From contig JAVCCE010000035.1 of assembly GCA_030765645.1 (NCBI GenBank), positions 1 to 62,952 of the forward strand: a stretch of DNA of 62,952 bases, in the 5' to 3' direction. Below the pieces are notes generated by a model. It made no database searches. It saw nothing but the letters and a program-made list of their open reading frames with translations, and was not told the DNA's origin. This DNA is from Candidatus Hinthialibacter antarcticus. Lineage in GTDB: Bacteria > Hinthialibacterota > Hinthialibacteria > Hinthialibacterales > Hinthialibacteraceae. Shown here piece after piece: positions 54,067-61,899 of the stretch (position 1 is the stretch's first letter; each line of letters opens with the position of its first letter). Both the position numbers and the translations under genes were made by a program.

Positions 54067-55419
54067 TTACACGATTTCCTGGCGTTTGGCGTCCCAAGTG
54101 ACGGTGCGTTTTTGGAAATAGGCTTCGACAGTCATGATGCAGGTGACGGCTTCCACGAAGGCTTCGTCCTCATTGTCTTTGGGTTTCTCGCGCGTTCTCA
54201 TGCAATCAATAAAGTCTTGCATGTGAGTCGGCTGCTCAGGCGTCTGCGAGGGATCAAACGACTTGAATGGCTTATCAGTTTTAATCTCGCCCGAGTCTAT
54301 TTTCGATTTGTATTTTTTCGACGTTTCTTCCACGTACACGTTGTAGTCGTTGGCGCCAGTGACCATGACGGCGTCTTTGCCGCGAATATCAATCTCAAAT
54401 GGTCCCGGTGATTTGGCTTGGCTATTGAAACTCGAGTTCCACACTAAGGTCATGTCGAGGTGAGGATATTCAAAGATGCAGTTCCATGTGTCGGGAGCTT
54501 CACGACCGTCTTTCAATAAGTTGTTCTGACCGGAGCAGGCGCAGCTGCCGGGGATTCCCATGCCGAGAATCATTTGCGTATAGTCGAACGAGTGCGAGAG
54601 CAAGTCGCCGGAGATGCCGGTGCCGTAATCCCAATAGCAGCGCCAATGCCAGAATCGCTCCATGCTGAACGGATGGTAAGGGGCGGCGCCGAGGAAGCGG
54701 TCCCAATCCAAATTGGCTTTGACCATTTCTTCATCGGGGCGTTCAAAGTCTGAATACCAGCCATACCAGCGCCATTCATCTGTGCCCCACGGGCGGTTGC
54801 GAAAGATGCCGGTGCGGACAAAGGTGATCGGGCCGAGGATGCCAGTGTTAATGACTTCGCGGGCTTGGACGGCGGCGGCGCTGGCGCGGGTGTTGTGCCC
54901 TAATTGCATGACGGTCTTGTTTTGTTTGATGGCTTTGTACATGGCCTTGGCTTCGGGCAATGTTCGCGTCCAACACTTTTCGACGTAAATGTCTTTGCCC
55001 GCGTTGGCTGCGTCGATTGTCATTTTTGAATGCCAATGGTCGGGCGTCGCGATGACTACGGCGTCAACATTCTTATCTGCGAGCACGTCTTCATAATTAT
55101 GGTAGGTTTTGACGTTTTTATTTGCGCTGGATTTCACGCCTTTCTCGAGGTGAGGTTTGTAGATGTCGCAAACCGCAACCACTTTCGCGCCTTTAGTGCC
55201 GGGGCGGTCCTTTTCAGGCTCCCCCGCGACGTCGACAATCAACTGCCCGCCGCGAACGCCGAGTCCAATATGGGCGACGCCGATGGTTTCGTTGGGGCTG
55301 TAACCGGCCGCCCACACCGCCGGAGCGGATGTCATTGCAGCAATCGCCGCAGCGCCTGAACCAGCGCCTTCTAAAAATGTCCGGCGGTTTACATTTGTTT
55401 TTTCTTTCTTTGTTGTCAT
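54067..55419 (-). CDS. Tat-exported Gfo/Idh/MocA-family oxidoreductase
   Basis: 450 residues with a twin-arginine signal (NRRTFLEGAGSGAAAIAAMT, about 11-30). The Rossmann start is IGVAHIGLGVRGGQLI, with AVVIATPDHWHSKM and the EKCWTRTLPEAKAM (EKP-like, here EKC) motif that usually carries the catalytic Lys in the form EKP. Members of this exported subgroup are abundant in Planctomycetes-like sugar degraders and act on sugars with NAD(P) bound. EKC instead of EKP still keeps the Lys. GAGGA lies before the ATG. A paralogue remnant is downstream at 53767. Confidence 0.9.
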   Translation of the reverse strand: MTTKKEKTNVNRRTFLEGAGSGAAAIAAMTSAPAVWAAGYSPNETIGVAHIGLGVRGGQLIVDVAGEPEKDRPGTKGAKVVAVCDIYKPHLEKGVKSSANKNVKTYHNYEDVLADKNVDAVVIATPDHWHSKMTIDAANAGKDIYVEKCWTRTLPEAKAMYKAIKQNKTVMQLGHNTRASAAAVQAREVINTGILGPITFVRTGIFRNRPWGTDEWRWYGWYSDFERPDEEMVKANLDWDRFLGAAPYHPFSMERFWHWRCYWDYGTGISGDLLSHSFDYTQMILGMGIPGSCACSGQNNLLKDGREAPDTWNCIFEYPHLDMTLVWNSSFNSQAKSPGPFEIDIRGKDAVMVTGANDYNVYVEETSKKYKSKIDSGEIKTDKPFKSFDPSQTPEQPTHMQDFIDCMRTREKPKDNEDEAFVEAVTCIMTVEAYFQKRTVTWDAKRQEIV

Positions 55420-55951
55420 TGCGCGAGTCCTCCAGGACGGGGTTTTGGTTTAAAACGAACTCTTCGGAAGATATTAAGGTTCCAAAATAAAAAAAACAAC
55501 TCACGGATGACTATTTACGATCATGGATGATAAATAAATAGATAAGAGTGTGGTCTGCTTCATCATCATCCACTTAACTTGAAATTTATTAGGAGGATAT
55601 GGGATTAATATCTAAATAGATTTAACACAAGACCTATCTACGCATATTGTTTTAAGTTTATATAAATGAGATGGTTGAATTGCCCCTGTTCGCTTTGTTG
55701 ATAAAAATAGATGATTATGTCTGAAAAAAATGTAAATAAACGTAACGGTTTTTATCGTTCATTCCGCCGGACAGGAACCATGCTCCCGGTCGTTCTAAAT
55801 GGGCTTCGATGTAAAAAAACATTCAAGCTAAAGCAGTTACGGTAACTCCGATAAAAAAAGATTTTCAGTAAAAAGACAAAATGCTCTTGCTAAGAACGTT
55901 AATTTCTTTTAAGATGGGGTGGTTAAATGACCATCGCTGTAAGGAGATTCC
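55420..55951. other. AT-rich intergenic region
   Basis: 532 bases without a convincing gene. A 42-codon frame from ATG 55717 to the stop at 55845 (MSEKNVNKRNGFYRSFRRTG...) is basic and has no ribosome site; I treat it as chance. AAGGAG (55940 region) serves the next gene. Promoters of the two divergent genes must lie here. Confidence 0.5.
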
Positions 55952-57526
55952 ATGATGAAGAAAATTTCCGTGCGTTTTCTTCTCGTTCCTACCTTCTTTT
56001 TTGCGCTTGCTTTGGCAATGATGATTGGAACGACGACCGTTAACGCACAAACATCAGAGACGCCGACTGAAACGCCAGTTGAAACCCCGACTGCGACGCC
56101 AGTTCCACCGACGAACACTCCGGTTCCGCCGACAGCGACGCCTGAGTCTCCTGGTGAAACTCCTGTAGAAACCCCTACAGCGACCCCTGTTCCGCCGACG
56201 AACACGCCGGTTCCGCCGACAGCGACACCTGAATCTCCAGGTGAGACGCCGACGGCGACGCCAGTTCCACCGACGAACACTCCGGTTCCGCCGACAGCGA
56301 CGCCTGAGTCTCCTGGTGAAACGCCAACAGCGACTCCGGTTCCACCGACGAATACTCCGGTTCCGCCGACAGCGACGCCTGAGTCTCCTGGTGAAACGCC
56401 AACAGCGACGCCGATTCCGCCGACAGCGACTCCAGAGTCTCCGACGGAAACTCCGACGCCAATTGTTCCGACTGCGACTCCAAAACCGACGAAGACGCCG
56501 ATTCCGATCTTTGAGAACGCAAACCAAGGCATCAACTTGCTCGACCGCTTTGGCGGTATCCACGAGTTAGGCGATACATTAGGTTGGTTCGACTTCAACG
56601 GAGACGGTGAACTTGATCCTGCATCGAGTCTCGGCTTCTTGAGTTTCAACACGACAAAACAATATGTTGATCTCGAAATTCTGACGGCAGGTTCAGAGAG
56701 TACGGAAGTGAGCGCCGTTATTGCTGCGCGTAACGATGGATTTATCCGTTCCGTGCGACGCAATGCTGAAACTGGATTTATTCAGCGCAACTACTTACCG
56801 TCAATTGATCTGCGTCCTGTTGATATCGAATTTGCGACGAACGCAGACGGTTACTTTGCCTTATCAAAAGAAGGCGATGTCTTTGCCGTGGGCGCTGACG
56901 GTTCGTTGAACGCTTTCCGTACAATCCGTACTTCACGCACAGGCAAGAAGGCTGTTGATATGGAAGTTGTGTCGGGCGACCTCAACAACCCCGTCATTTA
57001 CGTCCTGTTTAGCGGCGGATTGATTTCTCGCATTGATTCCCCAGCCGGAAGCGCATCTCCTGCGTTAACAGGGCCTCCGGTTTCTAACGTGCCTGCTTAT
57101 ACCGACCTCGAATTAATCGTCGAGAGCGGCATATTGGCTGGCGGTGTGGCCTGCACCGGCCCTGGCGACTTCTTTGAAGTCTACCCAGAGGGCGGCGAAC
57201 CAACGGGAATCGAATTGCCGACGTTCTTCTTCGGCTCTAACTCGACGCTGGTTGGCTTTGCAGTGCAGAACGATCCCACGCACGGTCTCGGTATCTTTGC
57301 CGTAACGCGCTTTGGTTCGATTCACACCTTTGGCGGCGCTGACAACTTCTTGACCACGGTTCGTGAGAACCGCTTGTTGCCAGTCAATCCAGTAGACCCG
57401 ATCGGGCCGTTTATCTTCTCGTTCACCGATCCATCGAACGGCGAAGAGATCTTTACAATTAACTCCGGCATCGGAGCGCCAATTGTTGAAGATATCGAAG
57501 TCTTCCTGGTGAATCCGGGCAACTAA
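55952..57526 (+). CDS. Secreted protein with Thr/Pro-rich tandem repeats and beta-rich C-terminal domain
   Basis: 524 residues. Signal peptide (about 1-32, ending TVNAQ), then a Thr/Pro-rich stalk of about 150 residues built on a 25-residue unit containing [20 protein letters not shown] (four copies plus partial ones), then a 335-residue beta-rich domain with GWFDFNGDGELDP and propeller-like repeats (GFIRSVRRNAETG, GDVFAVGADGSLNAF, GGLISRIDSP). Such stalks usually hold a domain away from the cell surface and may be O-glycosylated. No sorting signal was recognised. The same linker style is used by the unfinished gene at 61900. Confidence 0.82.
   Translation: MMKKISVRFLLVPTFFFALALAMMIGTTTVNAQTSETPTETPVETPTATPVPPTNTPVPPTATPESPGETPVETPTATPVPPTNTPVPPTATPESPGETPTATPVPPTNTPVPPTATPESPGETPTATPVPPTNTPVPPTATPESPGETPTATPIPPTATPESPTETPTPIVPTATPKPTKTPIPIFENANQGINLLDRFGGIHELGDTLGWFDFNGDGELDPASSLGFLSFNTTKQYVDLEILTAGSESTEVSAVIAARNDGFIRSVRRNAETGFIQRNYLPSIDLRPVDIEFATNADGYFALSKEGDVFAVGADGSLNAFRTIRTSRTGKKAVDMEVVSGDLNNPVIYVLFSGGLISRIDSPAGSASPALTGPPVSNVPAYTDLELIVESGILAGGVACTGPGDFFEVYPEGGEPTGIELPTFFFGSNSTLVGFAVQNDPTHGLGIFAVTRFGSIHTFGGADNFLTTVRENRLLPVNPVDPIGPFIFSFTDPSNGEEIFTINSGIGAPIVEDIEVFLVNPGN
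56067..56475 (+). repeat. Tandem 75-base coding repeat
   Basis: The Thr/Pro-rich stalk DNA repeats in units of about 75 bases (for example GGTTCCGCCGACAGCGACGC recurs). Unit copies differ by a few bases, mostly silent. Slippage could change stalk length between strains. Confidence 0.85.
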
Positions 57527-57550
57527 GTTTCAATGAAATATGATTCTCGA

Positions 57551-57577
57551 AAGGGGTGGATCTGATCCACCCCTTTT
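57551..57577 (+). terminator. Rho-independent terminator
   Basis: AAGGGGTGGATCTGATCCACCC then CTTTTT: an 11-base stem with a small loop and a T-run, 24 bases after the stop codon of the Thr/Pro-rich gene. Confidence 0.9.
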
Positions 57578-57605
57578 TCTTTTGTACTTAAGGCAAATAA
57601 GGTAA

Positions 57606-58304
57606 ATGATGAAAACCGAAGTGATTATTCCGGCCTATAACGAAGAACACTCAATCGCACAGGTGATTGAAGCCATTCCTGCGGGATGCGTTGAGCGAAT
57701 CATCGTTGTTGATAACGCATCAACTGACGCGACAGCGTCGCTTGCGCGTGAGGCTGGCGCCCATGTTGTCTACGAAGGACAGCGGGGCTACGGCAGCGCC
57801 TGTCTACGTGGGATTGAAGAAGCCTCTGACGCGGATGTCATTCTGTTCTTGGATGCGGATTTTAGCGACGACCCATCGAAGGCGCCTGAACTATTGTCTC
57901 CTATCATCAATAATAAAGCCGATTTAGTGATCGGGTCGCGCATCCTTGGCGACGCCGACCCTGGCGCGCTGCCTCCACATGCGCGTTTTGGAAATATCCT
58001 GGCGTGCTTTCTGATTCGCCGTCTCTACGGATACGCCTTTACTGATTTGGGGCCGTTTCGGGCGATTCGGCGTGATGCGTTAGAGCGAATCGAGATGAAA
58101 GATACCAACTATGGTTGGACGGTTGAAATGCAGGTGAAGGCGGCCATCGCCGGGCTGCGTTGCGTTGAGATTCCGGTTCCGTATAAGATTCGAATCGGGC
58201 GCTCAAAAATATCCGGTACCATTTCGGGCAGCGTCAAAGCGGGAGTAAAAATCCTCTGGACTGTGTTTTCTTTATGGTTTCAACGAAGACCCGAGAGGAA
58301 TTAA
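57606..58304 (+). CDS. Family 2 glycosyltransferase (dolichyl-phosphate-mannose-synthase type)
   Basis: 232 residues, soluble GT-A fold. Nucleotide-sugar site VIIPAYNEEHSIAQVIEAI and IIVVDNASTDATASLA, metal-binding FLDADFSDDP (DxD), and DLGPFRAIRRDAL with GWTVEMQVKAAIAGLR as the acceptor region. It resembles polyprenyl-phosphate sugar synthases. AAGG precedes the start. Its last 33 bases overlap the 3' end of the convergent dockerin-like gene. The neighbour at 59233 is another glycosyltransferase. Confidence 0.88.
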   Translation: MMKTEVIIPAYNEEHSIAQVIEAIPAGCVERIIVVDNASTDATASLAREAGAHVVYEGQRGYGSACLRGIEEASDADVILFLDADFSDDPSKAPELLSPIINNKADLVIGSRILGDADPGALPPHARFGNILACFLIRRLYGYAFTDLGPFRAIRRDALERIEMKDTNYGWTVEMQVKAAIAGLRCVEIPVPYKIRIGRSKISGTISGSVKAGVKILWTVFSLWFQRRPERN

Positions 58305-59240
58305 CGGCGGTTCTTGTTGGGGCAAAAAGCGGACAAAGAAAAGCAAATCGCCTGCGTCATTTTTTCCGTTATGATTAAAATCAACTGATGGATCATTGGT
58401 TTGATATCGCGTCGCAAACAAAAATAAATCGCCTGCGTTAACTTCACCATCATTGTTTAAGTCGAGACTCAATGCTGAGGGCGTTGGAGTCGGGAACGGT
58501 ACGCTGCCTTGCCGGTCGATCAGAAACCAGTTGCGGTTGCTCCAATATCCAGTGCGGCCTTCATCATCCAATGCGCGGACGCGCCATTGATACGTTTTTT
58601 GTACGAAGGGAACTCCTGCTAATACTAAAGAAACTTCGTTCAAGACGGTTCCGCCAGGTAAACGTATTTGGTTATCTAAATAGATTTGATATTCATAAGA
58701 AGAGGCTTCTTCTAAAGCGCTCCAGCGAAAATTGATCGCTTGGCTGGCATCAAGCGCTGCGCCATTTGCTGGATCAATCAATTGCGGCGCGGGCAGCGGC
58801 GTCGGCGTCGGTAAAAAGTCAGGCAGCGGCGTCCCTGTGGTTCCAATGGTGAATGAGAAAGCAGTTGGAGGAGCACTCGGAGGAAATCCATCCGCTAAAC
58901 TTTGAACAGCCCATTGTATGATTGTTGTTCCTTGAAGGTCTTCTACTGAAAAAGTGAGAATGGTTCTAGTTTCAGGTGTAGTTATAAATTTAGGGAATTG
59001 ATCGCTACTACTCCTATAATTGACCCGATATGATGTAGCGCCCGTAACTGCCGTCCATTGCAGGGGAATCTCAAACGCTTCATTGGGGTTTTGCAATATG
59101 GTCCCATTTGGCGGCGAGACTAACGTGGGCGGGTCCAATACGGCAGTTTGCGCATTCGACGTGAGTCCGCCAAACATAAAAACAAACAGCAGGACGAAAA
59201 ATAAAAATTGAAATTGATTTCTTCTCGATAACATGACCAT
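58272..59240 (-). CDS. Secreted protein with fibronectin-like domains and a dockerin-like C terminus
   Basis: About 322 residues from ATG 59240 (59234 also possible; 59375 in-frame start lacks a signal there). A signal peptide (FQFLFFVLLFVFMFGGLTSN) precedes two fibronectin III-like domains (PPTLVSPPNGTIL ... YRVNYRSSSDQF and APQLIDPANGAALDASQAIN ... YQWRVRALDDEG). The last 70 residues have two calcium-loop repeats LDLNNDGEVNAGDLFLFATR and VDFNHNGKNDAGDLLFFVRF typical of dockerin type I. No cohesin gene is seen here. It may bind a partner protein or be a surface tether. Confidence 0.82.
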   Translation of the reverse strand: MVMLSRRNQFQFLFFVLLFVFMFGGLTSNAQTAVLDPPTLVSPPNGTILQNPNEAFEIPLQWTAVTGATSYRVNYRSSSDQFPKFITTPETRTILTFSVEDLQGTTIIQWAVQSLADGFPPSAPPTAFSFTIGTTGTPLPDFLPTPTPLPAPQLIDPANGAALDASQAINFRWSALEEASSYEYQIYLDNQIRLPGGTVLNEVSLVLAGVPFVQKTYQWRVRALDDEGRTGYWSNRNWFLIDRQGSVPFPTPTPSALSLDLNNDGEVNAGDLFLFATRYQTNDPSVDFNHNGKNDAGDLLFFVRFLPQQEPPLIPLGSSLKP

Positions 59241-59910
59241 GAATATATCGCAGGCTTCCTTATTTGTCTTTGTGAAAAAACCCGCGCCCGGCGCCGTCAA
59301 AACGCGTCTGGGTGAAGCAATCGGTTTTGAAAATTCCGCCCGGTTATACCAGGGGTTGGCCGAAGTTTGCCTCAAGCGCTTTCAGCGCGTACGTAATGCG
59401 AATTGTACGGTCTACTTTGATCCACCCGAAGAGGCGCGCTTTTTTCAGCAATGGTTTGGCGATGGAGTTGAGTATCTGCCTCAATGCGTGGGAGGGCTGG
59501 GAAAACGATTGCAGCATGGCTTCGCCAAAATACTGAACAATTCAGACGCCGCAATCGCCTTGGGCAGCGACAGCCCTGACTTGCCATTAGAATATCTTGA
59601 ACAGGCCGCTGACGCTTTATCAACTCATGATGTCGTTATCGGGCCTACGGACGATGGCGGGTATTATTGCACTGGATTAAAGAAACAGGTTCCAGAATTG
59701 TTTGACGGCATCCATTGGTCGACTGGCCAGGTTCTTGAACAGACGCTGCAACGCTGCGAATCGCTCGATCTTTCAGTCTACACCGCACCGCAATGGAGCG
59801 ATATCGACTATAAAGATGATTTAATCCGTTTATGCAATTCAGACGATGCAGACATCAAGCGCTTCGTGCAACAACATGCTCAAATCTTAAAAGATATTCA
59901 TGTGATTTGA
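59233..59910 (+). CDS. DUF2064/TIGR04282-type glycosyltransferase
   Basis: 225 residues of the GT-A-like DUF2064 family: LFVFVKKPAPGAVKTRLGEA at the N terminus (basic KxR site), IALGSDSPDLPLEYLEQAAD and VVIGPTDDGGYYCTGLKK. The family often lies beside GT2 genes, as here (57606). The first ATG (59233) and the one at 59239 overlap the divergent dockerin-like gene start, so no separate promoter region exists between them. Substrate unknown. Confidence 0.85.
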   Translation: MTMNISQASLFVFVKKPAPGAVKTRLGEAIGFENSARLYQGLAEVCLKRFQRVRNANCTVYFDPPEEARFFQQWFGDGVEYLPQCVGGLGKRLQHGFAKILNNSDAAIALGSDSPDLPLEYLEQAADALSTHDVVIGPTDDGGYYCTGLKKQVPELFDGIHWSTGQVLEQTLQRCESLDLSVYTAPQWSDIDYKDDLIRLCNSDDADIKRFVQQHAQILKDIHVI

Positions 59911-60029
59911 TAAAAATTATTCTTTCATTTCAATAGGCCTTGGCGAACGGGATCAAAATAAGGTAACGTAATAGAGCACCATGCCCGCCCTGCGCGGACG
60001 TCCATCTTTGTGAGTCGGGGAGTGACCCT

Positions 60030-61385
60030 ATGCGACAACGAAAAATCATCTTGCCTGAAGACCAGATGCCGCGTCAGTGGCTCAATTTGATTCCGTATTT
60101 GAAAAAGCCGCCTGCACCGTATTTAAATCCACAAACGCTGGAACCTGCCAAGCCGGAAGAATTAGCGGTCATTTTCCCTAATGCTCTTCTTGAGCAGGAA
60201 ATGAGTCCAGACCCTTGGATTGATATTCCTGATCCGGTTTTAGATTTTCTGACGCTATGGCGTCCAACCCCGTTGGTGCGCGCCTATGGCCTGGAAAAAG
60301 CGCTCGATACGCCCGCCAAGATTTATTATAAGAACGAGTCGCTCAGTCCAGCGGGCAGCCACAAGCCCAATACTGCCATCGCGCAAGCCTACTATAACAA
60401 GATGCAAGGCGTGAAGCGCATGACCACCGAGACTGGCGCAGGCCAGTGGGGAAGTTCACTCGCGCTCTGTTGCCAGCATTTTGATCTGGAATGCAAAGTC
60501 TACATGGTCAAGATCAGTGCACAGCAGAAACCGCACCGCTTGACTATGATGCGTATCTGGGGCGCTGATGTTGTTCCCAGCCCGTCCGATCAGACGGAAT
60601 CAGGCCGCGCAGTTCTCGCGGAAGACCCGGATTGCCTCGGCAGTTTAGGCATCGCCATCAGCGAAGCGGTCGAAGACGCCGCCAAACGCGAGGACACCAA
60701 ATACGGCCTGGGCAGCGTGTTGAATCACGTCTTGCACCACCAGACCATCATCGGCCTCGAAGCGAAAAAGCAACTCAGCCAGATCGAAATCGACCCGGAC
60801 GTTGTTATCGGCTGCGTCGGCGGCGGCAGCAACTTCGCAGGCATCGCGTTTCCGTTCTGTGTGGATAAAGCGCAGGGACGCGATATCAAAATCATCGCGA
60901 CCGAACCGACAGCCTGCCCGTCTATGACCAAAGGCCAACTGACTTATGATTTTGGTGATAAAGCCCAATCAACCCCATTGATGCGGATGCACACCCTGGG
61001 GCACGATTTCATCCCGCCGGGAATCCATGCGGGCGGTCTTCGCTATCACGGCATCGCCCCGCTGTTATCATGCGCGATTGAAGAAGGCCTGGTTGAACCG
61101 CGCTCCGTTCCGCAGACGGAGATATTCAACGCGGCGATGATTTTTGCGAAATCAGAAGGCATCGTCCCCGCGCCGGAAGCCTGCCACGCCATCGCGGGCG
61201 TGATCCAGGAAGCGGAAATCGCCAAAGAAGAAGGCAAAGAGAAGACGATTCTGTTTAACTTCTGCGGACATGGTCACTTTGATATGAGCGCCTATGAAGC
61301 CTATTTCGGCGGCAAATTGGTTGACTATGAATACCCGGAAGAAAAAGTCAAAGAGGCGCTTGCGCGCTTGCCAAAGATTGGATGA
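60030..61385 (+). CDS. trpB2: Tryptophan synthase beta-like protein, TrpB2 type
   Basis: 451 residues, longer than TrpB1, with the TrpB2-type N-terminal extension (about 80 residues, PRQWLNLIPYLKKPPAPYLN). PLP Lys is K112 in SPAGSHKPNTAIAQ; glycine-rich phosphate loop CVGGGSNFAGIAF; ETGAGQWGSS (Glu109-type catalytic Glu) is present. TrpB2 uses indole and serine, and can work without TrpA. No trpA or other trp gene is adjacent. GGGGAG precedes the ATG. A stand-alone indole-salvage role is likely. Confidence 0.95.
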   Translation: MRQRKIILPEDQMPRQWLNLIPYLKKPPAPYLNPQTLEPAKPEELAVIFPNALLEQEMSPDPWIDIPDPVLDFLTLWRPTPLVRAYGLEKALDTPAKIYYKNESLSPAGSHKPNTAIAQAYYNKMQGVKRMTTETGAGQWGSSLALCCQHFDLECKVYMVKISAQQKPHRLTMMRIWGADVVPSPSDQTESGRAVLAEDPDCLGSLGIAISEAVEDAAKREDTKYGLGSVLNHVLHHQTIIGLEAKKQLSQIEIDPDVVIGCVGGGSNFAGIAFPFCVDKAQGRDIKIIATEPTACPSMTKGQLTYDFGDKAQSTPLMRMHTLGHDFIPPGIHAGGLRYHGIAPLLSCAIEEGLVEPRSVPQTEIFNAAMIFAKSEGIVPAPEACHAIAGVIQEAEIAKEEGKEKTILFNFCGHGHFDMSAYEAYFGGKLVDYEYPEEKVKEALARLPKIG

Positions 61386-61415
61386 ATGTAGCGACTGTCT
61401 TGATATTCAAGGCCA

Positions 61416-61484
61416 GTGTCATTGCGAGGAGGCCGAAGGCCGACGCGGCAATCTCACAAATCGAAAAGCGAGTCGCGATGACAC
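61416..61484 (+). repeat. CATTGCGAGGAGGCC-type palindromic repeat, copy 2
   Basis: GTGTCATTGCGAGGAGGCCG ... GCGATGACAC; 69 bases, shorter inside than copy 1 (43311). It begins 31 bases after the trpB2 stop. Confidence 0.85.
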
Positions 61485-61521
61485 GAACCAAACGTAGTCA
61501 CTGTGACCCAGTAGAGTGGGC

Positions 61522-61554
61522 TCTTCATTGACTTAAGGCTCGGAACCCAGGCTT
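61522..61554 (+). repeat. CATTGACTTAAGG-type dispersed repeat
   Basis: TCTTCATTGACTTAAGGCTC then GGAACCCAGGCTT; related to 91-129 and 43272-43305. It sits between two other palindromic repeats. Confidence 0.55.
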
Positions 61555-61556
61555 TT

Positions 61557-61642
61557 CGCCCCCTTTTTTAAGGGGGGTGGCGCTGAAAGCGCCGGGGGGA
61601 TCTCAAAACAGTGAATGTAGGGTGGGTTCTTAACCCACCAGA
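61557..61642 (+). repeat. Compound palindromic repeats
   Basis: CCCCCTTTTTTAAGGGGGGT (61558-61577 region), then GGCGCTGAAAGCGCC block (61579-61611, repeats 3-35), then GTAGGGTGGGTTCTTAACCC ACCAGA (61617-61642). Three families stacked end to end. Confidence 0.8.
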
Positions 61643-61666
61643 ATTATAATCCTGTGTGAAACTAAG

Positions 61667-61695
61667 AAGGGCGGATTCTTTCCGCCCTTTTCTTT
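61667..61695. terminator. Terminator-like hairpin
   Basis: AAGGGCGGA-TTCTT-TCCGCCCTTTTCTTT; strong stem and T-run, about 280 bases after trpB2. The rest of 61696-61899 holds the 23-base motif (61730-61752) and presumably the promoter of the last gene. Confidence 0.8.
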
Positions 61696-61729
61696 GAAAA
61701 TTGCTTGATATGTATCCCGCAATGGCTTA

Positions 61730-61752
61730 TTCTAGAGCGGTTGTCAAAATAC
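61730..61752 (+). repeat. 23-base motif shared with 47505-47527
   Basis: TTCTAGAGCGGTTGTCAAAA then TAC. 21 of 23 bases match 47505-47527. Confidence 0.5.
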
Positions 61753-61899
61753 TGTGCGTAAAGCGCGCCCGTAGGGCTCAGCGATAGATACAGTTACGAA
61801 AACTCAATCCGCACATAATTCTGGCGACCACTATAAAAGGGTTCGTGAATCCCGGCTCTTGTCGTTGTATTGAAATCATCAATGTGAGTTGGTTCAGCA

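Noticed and set aside
55717-55845. 42-codon basic frame in the 55.4-55.9 kb gap
   Set aside because: No ribosome site, no recognisable family, surrounded by AT-rich non-coding DNA.
56067-56475. CRISPR-like array of regular repeats
   Set aside because: The units are contiguous, in frame and coding; there are no unique spacers or cas genes.
55909-56763. 284-codon minus-strand frame rich in Gly/Val over the Thr/Pro repeats
   Set aside because: It is the complement of the 75-base coding repeat; the plus-strand gene has a signal peptide, ribosome site and a following terminator.
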